This document shows positions 23,601 to 36,500 of a stretch of DNA of 50,478 nt, one piece after another. The DNA is taken from the NCBI GenBank assembly GCA_036897625.1, contig JAYMTA010000053.1, positions 1-50,478 on the forward strand. Reading direction: 5' to 3'. The stretch comes from Pelargonium cotyledonis. Lineage: Eukaryota; Streptophyta; Magnoliopsida; Geraniales; Geraniaceae. The first letter of the stretch is position 1, and every line of letters begins with the position of its first letter. The position numbers and the translations under genes are program-made. The notes under the pieces are model-generated. The model worked only from the letters and a program-made list of their open reading frames with translations, had not been told where the DNA came from and did no database searches.

Positions 23601-26600
23601 TTATACATACCCGTTTGTGAGAGAAATTTAGAGAAATGCTTTGGTATAAAAAGGGAGGAAACCACATAAAGAGAAGGATTAGTGTGCACTGGGTATTAGG
23701 TACTTATTAAGGATTGGTTTCCAAACTAATTCAAAATTGCTATTACGAGTGTTGATAACTCTTACACAACAATAACAAAACGAACAATCTAGTACTAATT
23801 TCATGACTAGGCCTTGGCACTTTTCTATAGTATGACATAATACAAAAGTTAGATATAGTATAGCCGATAAGCTTGCCCTGGCTCTGGGTTTGAAGAGCTT
23901 TTTAAAGAAAAACCCCTACCTTATTTTATAGATTACCCTTTGGCAAACTTCATAAGAATTGGGACCCCTGGAAACTTAGGTTCAAAAAACTCTTGCGGTT
24001 GACCCGTTGCTTGCTATCAGAAATGCATAATATACTTGCACTCCCCTTATTTTTGGGGGTTCTATTATTCTAAAGAGTCTCGATTGAGGATTCAAGGTAT
24101 CGTAGTTATAAATAAGGACTCCCCGGTAGAGAGCTGATATAACCTCATGTATATAAAACTATCCTCGTGAGAGAAGTTTAGAAAGAAGTTCACATGATAA
24201 CTTTAGACCCTTTGAGAGGCTGCGTAAATGCGCTTTATTTCCTTCTTCGGTTATACTATTGCTGTACTACCCTAACTAAACCTGAAGTAACCCCGAGATT
24301 GAAAGAGGATAAAGCTCAGGTTCCTATTGTGTTTTAGTCTTTGTAATCAATTACTACTTACAATTGATGCGTACTCGGACAAGTTCCTTTTGACCTTAAG
24401 GGAGAGAATTCCCATCTGGGACTCTTGATTAACAAAAATTCTCAAGGGTTTTCCTTTGGACTTTTAACTTAGAAACAAGAGAAAAACCCAGGGAACCGAG
24501 TCAAGATTTAGAAGACTTTTTATTAACATAACCCACAAGTATATCCTCCGGAGCTAAAAAGGACTCAGATAATATAGATTTCTAATTAGAGACGTATCTC
24601 TTTATACTGAAAGACTTTCGGATTTATAGGCTTTTCTTCTATCACTTTTTCACAAAGAATAGGAAATTAAAAGATTCCTACCAACTAAATCACATCTAAT
24701 ACTGATCTGGATGCCTACTAAAGCTTTTCCTTGCGAACTCAGCAGAATACTAAGGGTTAGGCGCTGTGAATTAACAGTATAAAACTAAGACTATCTAACC
24801 AAATATATAGTTAAAAGGGTATCCTACACCAATACAGACTGTGCATTCAAGTCAAGGTCTTGTGCTTTTGTACTTATCGAGTTTGTATTACATAGCTTTT
24901 TTAATTCTTACCAGGCACCTGATCAAGGGTTGAAAAAGTATAAGATAGGGACTCGTTAATTATATATGATTAGCAGGAATATATAAGGAGATGCGATATA
25001 GGCATGCCTGTATATAAGTTTAAAAACGTCTTACTATTTGACAAAGTGTTAGGCAAAAAACAAAAGTTAAGAATCAGTTACCTCAATTCACTGAGGAATA
25101 AAGACTTAGATTATAAAAGTGATTAAAGATTTAGTATAAGCATGAAGAAGCCCTTTTCTCCCACCTTTTTAAAAGAGCCCTGATCAGGATTCCAGAAACG
25201 TGGGATTGGATCCTTAAATATTCCCGATTTAGAAAGCTGGAGACCCCCTATTTACAAAGAATCTGAGCTAACCCCTAGTCTCTTATACTTTTGTATAAGC
25301 CCCCTTATGACTTTCTGAGCAATCCGTAACCCTGTACTAAACTCATAGCTAAAATCCTGGATACTCCCACTTTAGTAAACTCTCAATCATATTTTTTATT
25401 CAAGGGGTTTGGAATGTTTGTTTTCTTTATCAATACGGGACTTATAAAAGTGTGTACAAAGGGGTGCTTTAAACTTCAAATGTAAAACACATTACAGGTA
25501 TCTATACTTTCGGTTTTCGACCAGAATTTCCATGTCTGGTAAAGTTTTAAATAACTATTTGATTATAAATTTAATAGAATCCCTTTTATTTCTTTGTTAA
25601 TATAAAGTTTGATTAAGAAATCTTTAAAACAGATATTGTATTATGAAAGTTAGTAAGTCTTTTTTTGGTAAACCAATTCTATTTGTCCGAGTAAGGAGTA
25701 CCTTATCTTGTGATTCGAACTTATGCTATCCTCTAAAAGAAGTACCAGATAAGAAGAGTTTTATACATATTAGTTAGCAACTACAGCTATAAAAGCCTTC
25801 GGTCAAAAGTACTTGTCCAGGTGGTACTTTATTTGTCTCAGTGTTATGAGTCGCTCTAGTTTTACTTTAGAAGGAGACGCTTGGCAGCTCTTTTCAGTTT
25901 AGCTCGAACATGGGACTGGTAATAGCAATTAGATGAAGGATAAGTAAGCCTTTATCAGTAAGCAGCAGAGACACCTGTCTTCTTGGAGTATCCGGATAAG
26001 GCAATTTCTAAAGAAGACTACCACGAAAACGGTAAATGACAGGAATGGCGCTTGGAAAATGGGATTAGATACGGGAGCTTTACACCTAACCGTTCTGTTG
26101 AGTCAATTTAGCGGTGGGCAAGATCGCGCTATATTACGCGCTATATTAAGAGTCGGTGCTTAATGAGCTTTAAATTCGGAAAAAGAAGCACTAACAAGAT
26201 AGTGAATAAGGATATTTCCTTCTTTTTTGAGCTTCTGCTACTTATATGCTACCTTGTATGAGGTTCTTGTTCAGCTTCAATACTCAGCCTACTTATTGAT
26301 TAGGCAAAACTTTCCGACTTTCTTTATACTTACTAAAACTTATGAGCAAAGCGGCGTGTAGAAAAGATAGAGAATTTCTTGGAGTTTGTATAGGAAAGGG
26401 CTGTATGGAAATCTGTCTGGTAGTACGAAAAGCATTCCCGTATTTCTCTATCAAAGGTGGCAGGGCCTTGTGAAAGATTCAAAGAGGAAATTTAGTATCA
26501 GGGAGGTTTTGAACCTACAACTGTTAATAGATGTACTCGATGACGTACTTCTTTCTAAGGATTTTCAAGAGTAATAGCGAGTTTACTAAATGTTATATAT

Positions 26601-28158
26601 TCCTCTTTTACGTCTGCTCAAAAATATTAAGGGAGGCCTTGGACAAGAAGGATTTTCCTTTGTTAACACATCGATCAAATGGGAATTAACCACTCCTAGA
26701 TAGAGAAAAGGATAGAGAAGTATACCTCACGGAAGGGCACCCTTTTTTTTTTCAAATTTTGCCTCACTTTAGGTTTTGCGGAAGTTTCTAACTAACAAAT
26801 TCTAAACAAAAGGAAAGACTAGTTAACTTGTTTGTACTACGAGCAGTACAGCTAGCCCCATCCCCCTTGCATCTTACCGAAAAGACTTTTCCAATTTGGT
26901 ATATAAATCTGTTCAATTAAGTAAAGATTCCTAAAACAATTAACCAATGCATAAAGTTTCTTAAACAAGAGAGTTCCTAGGTTTGACTCTATATCCTAAA
27001 TTCGAGGAATTCAAGCAAATTAGAATCCTAAAAAGCAAATGAGGGGTTCCCTAATACACAACTACAACGAGTTTGCCTTTTATAAGAAAATAACTAAAAC
27101 CACTTCTTTTATAAAAGCGAGGAAATTCCAAATTTAAGAGTTATTTTTCTCAGGTAATTAAGTGCAGCTTGTTCCAATTCTTAGTAATGTGGGAATACTC
27201 CAGGATCCTATAAGAGTGCTTTATATAGCAAATCTTTATTTAAAGGACTTATTTAATAAGGGGATTTCTAAAGATTTCATTATTATAAAAATTCTATCTA
27301 AAGAGTACTAAACATGATACCTTTTCTTAAAATACGGGTAATTGCTTTTATTCCAACTTGTATTACTCAAGAAAGAGTGAAAGTTTAATACATAGGGGAG
27401 CGAATAATTGTTTTTATATCACGGGTCTGCCTGGGGATTTTAGGAGTTATTGCAGGATTATACTGGCCTTCATGTCTTTCTGATTCCAGGACCTATCGCA
27501 AATTACGAGTAAGTTGAATCCAGGAATCTTAATTAGACTTTTTTGATTACCCGCAGTAAGAGCTCTAACTAATAAGGCCCCTTATTGAATATTAAAGAAA
27601 GTCCGCTTTGTTGGGATAAAATAAGTGGTATAGATTTGTGGAGAAGCCAGTTTAAGACCTTACCTTTCTATTTATTAATTTATTCAGTGCCCCTACTGAT
27701 CTAAATGTTGTCTTATAAAATAGAAAAACTTTTAGCTTGAATGTGAAGTAGATTCTTCTTAACAGTTCCCAAAATAAGAGGAAAAAGTAGAAATAGCTGC
27801 TAAGAGACTCAAGTATACTTTAAAAGGTAATTCTCAAGTCCTGTTAGGTAAACGAAAATTCCGTAACAAGTATATAGAATACACTTCCATAAGCTTTTCT
27901 TTCGATACAGACACAGAGAGGGCCTTCCACTAATTTATATAAGAGAACTTATTCACAATAGGTCTTGTATGCTTATCTTTAAAAGTATGGAACTTTCCCT
28001 CTTTATCGGAAATTCATCGCTTTCTTTAGCCGCAGTTTTTTATTCCCCAAAAACCTTTAATCGAAATACAGAATACGAGGGTTCTAATCGCATACTACTA
28101 CTAAAAAAGAGTTTAATATCTTAAAGTGGAACTGGAAAACCTAGAAGCAAAGGAACAG
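23601..28158. other. non-coding stretch, nothing recognised
   Basis: The region contains a perfect 12-bp tandem duplication at 26125-26148 and a chance 62-codon frame at 26386-26574. A T-arm-like phrase on minus near 26507-26525 does not extend to a tRNA. No repeat unit is recognised. Confidence 0.5.
26125..26148. repeat. perfect 12-bp tandem duplication
   Basis: CGCGCTATATTA occurs twice back to back. The GC-rich CGCGC half stands out against the AT-rich surroundings. A replication-slippage event is the simplest reading. Confidence 0.75.
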
Positions 28159-28191
28159 CAACTTACTGAGTTCTTTCTCTCTTGAATGCCT
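28159..28191. repeat. 33-bp direct repeat, copy 1
   Basis: This copy matches 37808-37840 with four differences (CAACTTACTGAGTTCTTT..GAATGCCT against CAACTTACTTAGTTCTTT..GAATGCCT). Each copy lies a few dozen bases from a basic-frame repeat unit. Confidence 0.6.
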
Positions 28192-28219
28192 AGAACACAG
28201 GAACACAAAAGCAATTCTC

Positions 28220-28384
28220 TTATTCTGTAGCATACCTTTTCATATGACTACGACCTAGACCTTTCTCAATCTTAGGAGCTAGACCTTTCCTCTCCAAAAT
28301 ACCTGCCTTAGGAATCTTCTTCTTAGGGGTTCCACCTGTCTTATGGGCTTTACTACCTTTCTTATTAGTCTTTTTGATAGCTTA
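28220..28384 (-). repeat. dispersed repeat unit, 53-codon lysine-rich frame
   Basis: On the minus strand a frame of 53 codons runs between TAA at 28382-28384 and TAA at 28220-28222. It reads AIKKTNKKGSKAHKTGGTPK, then KKIPKAGILERKGLAPKIEK. About a third of the residues are lysine or arginine, mostly AAG codons, unlike the surrounding DNA. AGILERKGLA matches AGVLKRKGLA at 20.2 kb. There is no start codon at the head (one internal ATG near the end) and no GC block after it. The composition resembles histone-tail or ribosomal-protein tails, but no family is recognised. Confidence 0.5.
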
Positions 28385-29360
28385 AGAAAGTCTGGAATAA
28401 GGCAAACAGGACTCTATTAGAACTCTTCTTATAAACTATCAAGAGGAATTCCTTATAAAATTCTAGAGGAAAACCACCTCTCTTACTTATCCCTTTAGAT
28501 ACACTGCCCTTTTTACTCGAAATCCTTTAGAAGAAAAAACTCTTTAGATAACTTAGACTTTTCAATTCCCAAGATTGCTAGAGTTTCCTTATAAAGCTCT
28601 TAACTTATAGGAAATCCTGATTAGATTGTAGAATTGTAGAACAGAACTTCCTTGGCAAATTAATTACCCGCGAAAGTCTTTATATTTTGTAAAAAGGGTA
28701 AAATAGAACCCAGTAAATAGACTTTTTTTAATACTAATAATAGAAGAAAAGAGAAAAGAAAGCTTGACTTCTTAATAGTTAAATAGTTTCCGTTTTCTGT
28801 AGTATTACGATTAGAAGTAGCTTAAGCAGTTGAGGAAGAAAGAGTATACGTAATAGTAGTTGTCTTACTCTTAAGCAGTTTATTGCACTCAATTAGAGGA
28901 AAAGAAAAGTGAGTAAAATTTTTTAGCTATAAATTCCTACCTTTATATATGCTATAGGGAATTTTATTCTAATATTTGTAAATAAATCCCAACACCTTAT
29001 TACTTGAAAAAAAAATTCTAAATAAGAAGTAGTTGGAATATTGATTAAAGAGCACTAAGTCTATCTACTAGTTATGTAAGAGTCTTCTTTTAGCCTTTCT
29101 CTTTATATTAGGGATTAGCCCCCTTTTAAAAAAGTAATTACATAAACCAATTTTTAGCTTTAGGAGACCTGTTTCTTGGTACTTTTAATGTGACAAACTA
29201 TTTAAACTGCCCGACTTCTATAAAGTCAAAGCTTTACAAAAACAGGGCTAGTTATTAGTTGCACTTTTCATCCCAAGTGTTAAAATTTACTAGAACAAGT
29301 TAAAGCCAGAGGTCTTACTGTAGGACTATTCAACTCGATTTCTTTGCTTAAATTCTGCCT
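28385..29360. other. non-coding stretch, nothing recognised
   Basis: This is very AT-rich, stop-dense DNA between a repeat unit and the Asp tRNA. No promoter or other signal is recognised. Confidence 0.5.
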
Positions 29361-29434
29361 TACAGCTGATGGGACTCGAACCCACAACTTACGTCTTGAC
29401 AGGTCGGTGATCCAACCGATTGAACTACAATCCC
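29361..29434 (-). tRNA. trnD-GUC: tRNA-Asp (GUC), partly decayed or 3'-edited
   Basis: The minus-strand sequence starts GGGATTGTAGTTCAAT, identical to the 5' end of plastid-type trnD-GUC. The loop CTGTCAA gives anticodon GUC, and the T arm GTGGG-TTCGAGT-CCCAT is complete. Three parts are damaged. The 3' acceptor strand reads CAGCTGT where CAGTCCC would pair, leaving two mismatches and three G-T pairs. The anticodon stem CCGAC/GACGT has two mismatches. The D stem GTTC/GATC has one mismatch. The discriminator is A, whereas Asp tRNAs normally have G73. Identity as trnD is firm. Function is not: it is either a pseudogene or a gene whose 3' acceptor strand is repaired by editing. No intact copy is seen elsewhere in the window. 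Confidence 0.6.
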
Positions 29435-29838
29435 CAACTAATGGACTGATGTAACCTCTTTTAAACTACTAGTTTAATGAACTGGATCCTTGACTCTTGC
29501 TTGGTTCTTCCTACCCCTAACTGCTTTCCTCAGAGCTATACCTTTCTCAATACCAACCTCTTTTTTCATAAACACCTCCCTATTTCGTTAAGTAGGATCC
29601 CCCAGAGGGTTTACATGGTTGGAAACCTCTCTCTATATCGACCTCCTTGATTTGAGAGCAGAGATATCCTTTGACTAGTTTCTCTTTTGTATTTCTTTTA
29701 TTTCTTAGTTGTTTTATATACCCTTTATCTTAGAGTTATTATTAGTTATTAGTGGAGTTCCCCTAAGCTACATAGTTGTTTACTTTTATAGTTTGTATTG
29801 TATAGATAGTTTAAGATTATAATAGATATTCTTCTTTG

Positions 29839-30306
29839 TTAAGGTATATTCCTCATTATTCTGCTTTTATCGTTATAGAGGTAACAAACCCTTGAGATAC
29901 TTGATAGTGTCCTCCCGACTGGAGCGTTAGCGAGGGAGGTTAAGGTTACAAGTAGTTTATTGAACATGTATTCATACACTATAGACACACACTTCTTAAT
30001 TCTTTCCTTTACTTGCTTCTTCGTTCTATTGATGACTTCCTTTGCTTTGATTTAGACTGACTTATTTGTTATCAGCTTTATATGAGCTATAGCAGCTATC
30101 TCTATCTTTTTAGTTATAACTCTTGTTTGTATACTATGCTTATGGGTCCTAGCTGTATTCCTCCTCGTAGCTAGTATCTTTGTGTTCTTATTGTTGCCTA
30201 GACTTATTGTTGTTACTGTATTTCTTTTCCTTAATTCTTGTACTAAATTGTATTTATAGTTCTTATAGTTAATATTAGTATATTCTATTAGGTCTTTATT
30301 AGATTA
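29839..30306 (-). repeat. dispersed repeat unit, longest frame (83 + 70 codons)
   Basis: On the minus strand a single frame runs from TAA at 30304-30306 to TAA at 29839-29841 with only one internal stop, TAA at 30052-30054, giving 83 and 70 codons. The head reads NKDLIEYTNI, echoed by NNDLLIELSYTYIS in the unit at 43.8 kb. Basic stretches follow: TRRNTARTHKHSI, ITKKIEIAAIAHIKLITNK and, after the TAA, TKKQVKERIKKCVSI. KCVSI recurs at 1.5 kb. The GC block CCTCCCTCGCTAACGCTCCA closes with GTCGGGAGG, so its six end bases pair perfectly. The tail TATCTCAAGGGTTTGTTACC matches the TATCTCTAAGGCTCTAACC tail at 16.7 kb. There is no ATG start in the first half, and no function can be named. Confidence 0.6.
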
Positions 30307-30329
30307 GTTACTATTAGTTAAGTAATGAG

Positions 30330-30500
30330 TAAAGTAATATAGCTAGTATATGAGATTCTGTAGCTTACTCTTAGTCTATATCTATTAATAGAATACCTTG
30401 TTGCTTAGGAGTAGTAGTTATAGGAGGAGGAGCTAGACCTGTACCTGTATTCTTCTTCTTATGTTATGGGCTAGTATTCCCTGTTGTAGCTACTGAAAGG
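30330..30500 (-). repeat. dispersed repeat unit, 5' part, upstream of a second unit
   Basis: On the minus strand GTAGCTACAACAGGGAATAC opens the unit. The frame reads VATTGNTSP, a TAA, then HKKKNTGTGLAPPPITTT. TGTGLAP corresponds to TGT and GLA words in other units. An AT-rich leader follows and runs straight into the longer unit at 29.8-30.3 kb, forming a head-to-tail pair. The 3' module of this copy is missing. Confidence 0.5.
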
Positions 30501-33500
30501 GAAGCCTTTTGCCTGACCTCAAGAATTATATAGTCAAAATGGACGAGAAAGAGGTAAAATGTACAAACACATAGGTACCTGCAAATAAATAACACTCTAT
30601 ATATAAACCTGGGTATTATTCTATTGAATCGGTAATTCCCTTTTATTATCTTTTATTGAAAAGCCTTTAAGTAAGTAGTTGCTCTTAATGTTCCTTGTTT
30701 CTTTCCCTGCTTTAGTGCAAGAAGTTTTACAGGCCCTCTGTTTGTTTTTTTTTTGAAGGGGTTTATAGAATATCTTGAATCGAACGAAAAAGGCTCGGAT
30801 GTACAAACAGTTTACTCGGTAGATTCACCTATGTTTTCTGGCACGGAAATTGCCTTAGAGCGGGTTTATTGTAATGAATAGAGTTTTGCTATTCCAGGGG
30901 GTTTCAACATAGCACAGATAAATTATATCCAATTACAGAGGGGTCATAGGGCCGACCTTCAGCGAATTATAAAAGCAATTCAGAGAAAACCAAAGCAGCA
31001 TTATAGTAGAATTCTTAATTAAGATTAAGGAAAATAACCGTAAAAGACTCCTCATTACTAAGTCTATGGGTAGTTTTTAGATGGAAAACCTATAGGAATT
31101 TACTTTTATTTATCGAGTTTCCTAAGCTTTTTTTAGTGCGGGCGGTCCTAAGGTGGAGGAGAGAGTAGCACTAGCAAGGTAGACTAAAATATATTCTTAG
31201 TTTCCTTTTTGGTGTATTGTATATAGGGCTTTGGCACTTTAGAAATACATTTGCTCCCTATCAGAAATAGAACATAATATATAATAAACTACTACTAAGG
31301 ACTTCTAAAGTAGAAAGAAATTTTCTATGTTTTAATCCCCAAGAGCTATCCTTCTTTTCTATAAAATACACTTTTCCTTACTTAAACTTAATTTAGCTAC
31401 TTTCGTAAAATTAAGGTAAATTGTCTGATTCGAAACGGTTTAAGCCGATTTGTCTTATTTTCGTGCTTAATGAAGCAAATCCGTTTCCATATTATGAGAG
31501 ATTATTTATAAATTTTATTTATATTAGTATTTAGTTTTCTGACTTCTACTCTCTATAAAAAGAAACAAGAACAAGGAAGCCATTTTAAGCAAAGTAATCT
31601 TTTCGAGTAATGCTTCAATAGGGTATACTTTATAAAGTTTTTAAAAAGGCAAGGTTGTCTTACTTATTTCCTTGTCCAGGAAGAGTCTAGATAGATCATT
31701 TCTTAAGTTTTTGTAGCTAAAGCCTTTATTTTAGGTTTTTTTACATAAGATAAGTAAATATACGGAAATATGCTCCCACTATTATTGGCACTCTGTCCTC
31801 TATCAAGGAATAGGTTTTGTTGTTTACTATTTTTTTATTAGTGATTAACTTTTAATAAGTAAAAAAAAAAGGATACCCGTATGAATGACTAATTAATATT
31901 AAAGGGTTTCTTTCTTACTTTAAGTAAATTCCTTGGATAAGAATCTGAATTCGCACTTATTGGTTTTTCTGCTATATATAAATACCAGGAATTGTGTCAA
32001 TTACAACGGGTTTCCCTGTATTTAAGTTATTTCCTCTCACCCAAGTTCTAGCTTTTCTTTGTAATGAATTCCGGAATTGAAAGTACAAAAAGTATCCACT
32101 ACACGTACTCATAAATCATAAATAGAAACCCTCCTTGTTTATATTATTCAGACGGATACTGAGTCTGCTTTTACAAATGGAGTTTTTGAAAGTATACCTC
32201 AACAGTTTAGTAACGATGTTAATTTCCTCTTGAGCACGCACCCCCTATACCCTTTTGTTATATTTCCCTGATACTAAAAAGTAATTGATACAAACAGAGT
32301 TTTTTGATTTAGTCCATCTTTGCGAGATCTTTAAAGGAGTATAGGAGTTTACCGGAACTTCTTTTAGGGGTCTCTACTTGGCCTGGGGTTGCTTAAGTTT
32401 GAAAGAGTCCTTTTCTTATTTGTCTATTTATTTTTGGGACATGGAATGGGGCTAGCAGATGCGAGCAAAATGCTCTACCGAATCAAAGTAATTATCAGAT
32501 AGAAAAAGCATTTCTATTTATATATCATTACATTAAAAGATTCTTTATACTTTTGTAGCTAATGTTGTTCTATAGGTAAAGGGAATGGTTTTGCCTTATA
32601 TAATACTTAAATAATATTAGAAGTAGATGGAAGGAGAATCATCAGATTAAACAGAATTTCCCAAAGGATTCTTTGGATTCCTTTTTTACGGTTAAATGCC
32701 TCAGAGTGAACCCAGTTTAATACACGGGTACGAGAGCGATTTCTACTCGGCTTATCCTTTTTAGTTTTTACTTCACCGAATGGATATTCGTTTAGTTGTA
32801 TACTTTAAAATAAGCAGCTAATAACACGCTCAACATACAAATACGTGTTTAAAAAGACTTGAAATGAGTCCTGAGTTTTTTAGAATTCTGATTCTAAGAA
32901 TCTCTTTCGTAGTATTCCAGTTTTAATCTGATTGAGCTTACTACCCTAGACTTCTACTAACTCGTGGGAAGCTCTGAATCCCTTGAGTGTATTTCCTAGT
33001 TTTTTCTTTATACTAAAAATCTCATTTGTTTCTATAGACATAAACCTTTGACATCAAAATCCTGAGTGTCCTTTATACCTGTTGTAATTTACTTTCTTTT
33101 CATACACCCCGCAAGAGTATTTTATCAGTAATGTAGAGCAATACCCTTTTTAGCCATAGGAGCAAAACCATAGGAAAAGGCAAGGACTTCTAAGGCGTTT
33201 GCTAGTATAGAAACCCTTTTGTTGTAAAGGTAGGAAAGTAGAGTATACACGAATCCAGTCTTACAAGGTCTAGAATTTTTTTATGCTTGTGTGGATTATT
33301 ACCAAATCCTGAGCCTACTTATCAAGAATTAAAAGACCCTTTTCTAGCTATGCTCTTTTTGGAATAGTATCCTAAGGCCCTACTAGTGACAGCGATACTA
33401 AATTATGATTATCCTGTTGGTTCTTATTATGATAGTAATGCCCTGATTTACACAAAAAATTGTATATTATTACTTTTGTTTTGCGCCGAATTTAAGTTTA

Positions 33501-36500
33501 ATAGTAGATAGAACCCTCTTGTGTATATGCTATAATGGAGAGAAGCCCAAGCGAGAAGCACTCTTAGGGACATCCTTTGTTAACCACACCAAGGATATAT
33601 AATTCCTAATAGGGATAAGGTCTTAAAAATCAATTTAATCAACGCTTGTTTTTACTAGATGTGCCCTACTTGATATTACATGAAACCCTTTTGAAAGGTA
33701 CTTGTTTATCAACAAGAGGTCCCTACACCGGAAACCCCTTTTGGACTTAAACCCTTGGCTTTTTATTAGTAGTTAGGAGGTATTAGGAAAGAGTTATATA
33801 GGCTAGTTTGATTGAGTAGGGTCATAGCTAAGGCTAAATCCTTCTTTTTTACTTGTTGGTTTCCATATATTACTATAATTATATTAGAAAAAACACTTTC
33901 TTATGCATAAATGAGGGCCCTTAAAAAGTTAACCTGAGCACTGGTGGTATTCGTGTGTAGGTGTCTAAAAATTACATTATTAAACAGTTTGCAAAAGAGA
34001 TAGTTTGGTAATAAGTCCCTCTACTCGATCAAATGGAAACCAGTTAAACCCTGTAAAGTAGTAAGGATAAGTGTCTGCTTATAGTACTCCTACTTTTCAG
34101 AGCTAGGGTAGAAAAAATCTAATAAATAAGGGCACTTATACTAAGCTATTTTATAAATGAGATCTTATACACTTTTGCTTACAGTCGAACCAGAGCTTTT
34201 CTTTTTATTTATGATAAAACTTTTTATAATGAAGCCACAGTATCGAGAAAATCGAGAAACCACTGCTGTTAATCAAAACATGTGTAGTTATTCGAGCCTT
34301 GCTTTACCGCTTAGACCAGAAAAATAAGCAGAATAAGTAAGCAATACAGAAAACTTCTACCTATAAACTAAAATATACCTTACTGTAAACAAATCCCTTC
34401 GGCTTGGCTTTCCTAAAGGGGCTTTCTTCCTAACCAAGTTGTTAAGGTTATCTCTTAAAGGGTTTTCCTAATAACCTAATTAATACAGATAAGAGAATTT
34501 TGTTATATTCCCAAAGCCGGATATACTAGATTAAAAGAGTGGGAATCCGTAAACAAAAATGGAAGTAGTTCCAGTACCCCATTTTAAAGTGTCCGGTCAC
34601 GAGGTTTATCTATTTGTACCTTCAGTGAGTTATCCTAGTGGGCTTTTTAATCCCGATTCTAGTAGGATCCGGCATTTCCATTTTTATTTTAAACAAAGGG
34701 AGTACGGAGTATAACCCCTTGAAAGTATAAGGAGTCCATCTGTACACCTATTACATACAAGTTACTCTTTTGTAATAAGGAAACCTATTGTGTATATATA
34801 CACAAGTATGGTACCTCTATCCACTACCAGGATGCAATTATTTGAATTAATAGCCCCAGTATAACTTATAATTCTGTAAAATACACATCTAATTACAGTA
34901 TCTCAAATGCAGAATACCTGAGCATATATAAATGGATTCTTTTATCTGGATAAAATCTTATGCGATATGCATAAAAAGCAAGTTATGGCCTTAAACCATA
35001 AGCAAGTACTTTACTTAATTAGTAAATTTATGGGTTAACCTATACCCCGTATCCCTAACGTAAGCTTCAGGGTCTGCCACTACTAAGTCGCTCTAGACTT
35101 TCTTTCTATAATACATCAGAGAGTAACCCGGCAAGATAAAGATATAACAAAATATCTACTAACTCGTACTAAAAAACTAAGAAATGCTAGCCCCAAAGCG
35201 TGCTTTTATAGAATAAAAATTAGAAATGAAATTCTGAGGCTACTTTCTTACGTTTCTTGGTAGAGCCAAACTTATAACTGATGGTACAAGAGTGCTGGTT
35301 AGGACAATACAAGGTATATTTGAGGTATTTATAGTTACAATTCTTATCTAATTTACTTTAGCGAGAAGCAAGTAAAAAAGTATAAGAATACCAGGATTTA
35401 ACATTTATAAGACATAAGATTCTCCCCGAGCTCTATATCACATCAAACTAGAGAAGCTGACCGGTGCTGAGTGATACCCCCTTTATTTAGTTTTATTAGA
35501 ATATATACTATTACATATTATTAAGTATACCCGGGCACTTCTAGTTAGACACAGTTGAGAAACTCCTTTCTTTATCGGCATTCCTTATCCTATACATGAG
35601 TAAGAGAAAAATTAAGTTTCCTTGTTTTCATCACATCAGATCAAAATAGGGTTACGCAATTATTGGAGTATATCATGTGACTCTTTAGTGATGAAAAAGG
35701 GGCTTTCAGTAAAATGAAGTAATACTATATGATATAACTCAGCAAATTAATTTTATCGAATTCAATTTCGTTGTTTACAGTGCAGCTCCTCCTTGGTTTG
35801 GGTATACGCGAAATATAATGAATCCTTCTTCTTCTTAAAAAAAGTAGGAATAGGGTCCTCCAGAGGAGGTTAATAACTAAAAAGAAAGCAAGACTCACAA
35901 GATAACCCCCTTGTACAGTGAGATACTGCCACTTGTTCCTAAGACAAAGTTTATTCTTTACTAAAATTGAAATTATTGAAGGGAAATCGATTTTCTTGTG
36001 TGTGTTTTGTTAGCTCGAAGACATGTATACTTCCACATTATTCTAAGGAGAACTTAGTGTCAATCCACATTGAAATGCTATTTCTGATTTCTATCATAGA
36101 ATTCATTATAGAAAAGAAATATTAGAATATTAGTAAGGTTTGTTTATAATTGATCATGTAATCAATATTGAATTACACAGATAGGATATTTACACGGCAG
36201 AACCCCGCAACTCTTATATCTATGCGGGAACTATATAAACAAATTATACATTTTTAAAATTTACTGAGGTTTTTGGAGTTATCTGCTATTGAGATTGTCA
36301 TCCACTAAGAGGCAGCTGCATTTTTGCTTTTTTGATTAGGGTTCCGACTAAATAAAAGGGACCAGGATCCGCTTTACTTATTTCTCTGTGATTTCAACCG
36401 CCGTTCGGGACCTCTATTTTTGATATCTTTCTTAATCTTGTTTCTTTTAGCCCCGCTACTCTAGCCCATATATATGAACTCGCACTGGAGGGCTATATAT

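Noticed and set aside
25695..25760. Minus-strand TTCGAAT loop flanked by TCTTATC/GATAAGG
   Set aside because: The acceptor-like stem is good, but only about 54 nt are enclosed and the T stem does not pair; it would need a D-armless tRNA with no other support.
26062..26072. GGATTAGATAC, a word of small-subunit rRNA
   Set aside because: The sequence after it (GGGAGC) does not continue the rRNA motif; single short match.
31143..31154. CGGTCCTAAGGT, a word of the large-subunit rRNA core
   Set aside because: The conserved bases that should follow (GCGAAATTCC) are absent, and no rRNA context lies on either side.
32448..32500. Minus-strand GGTAGAGCA phrase resembling a tRNA D arm
   Set aside because: It is part of a simple GAGCA-TTT-TGCTC hairpin; no T arm or acceptor stem.
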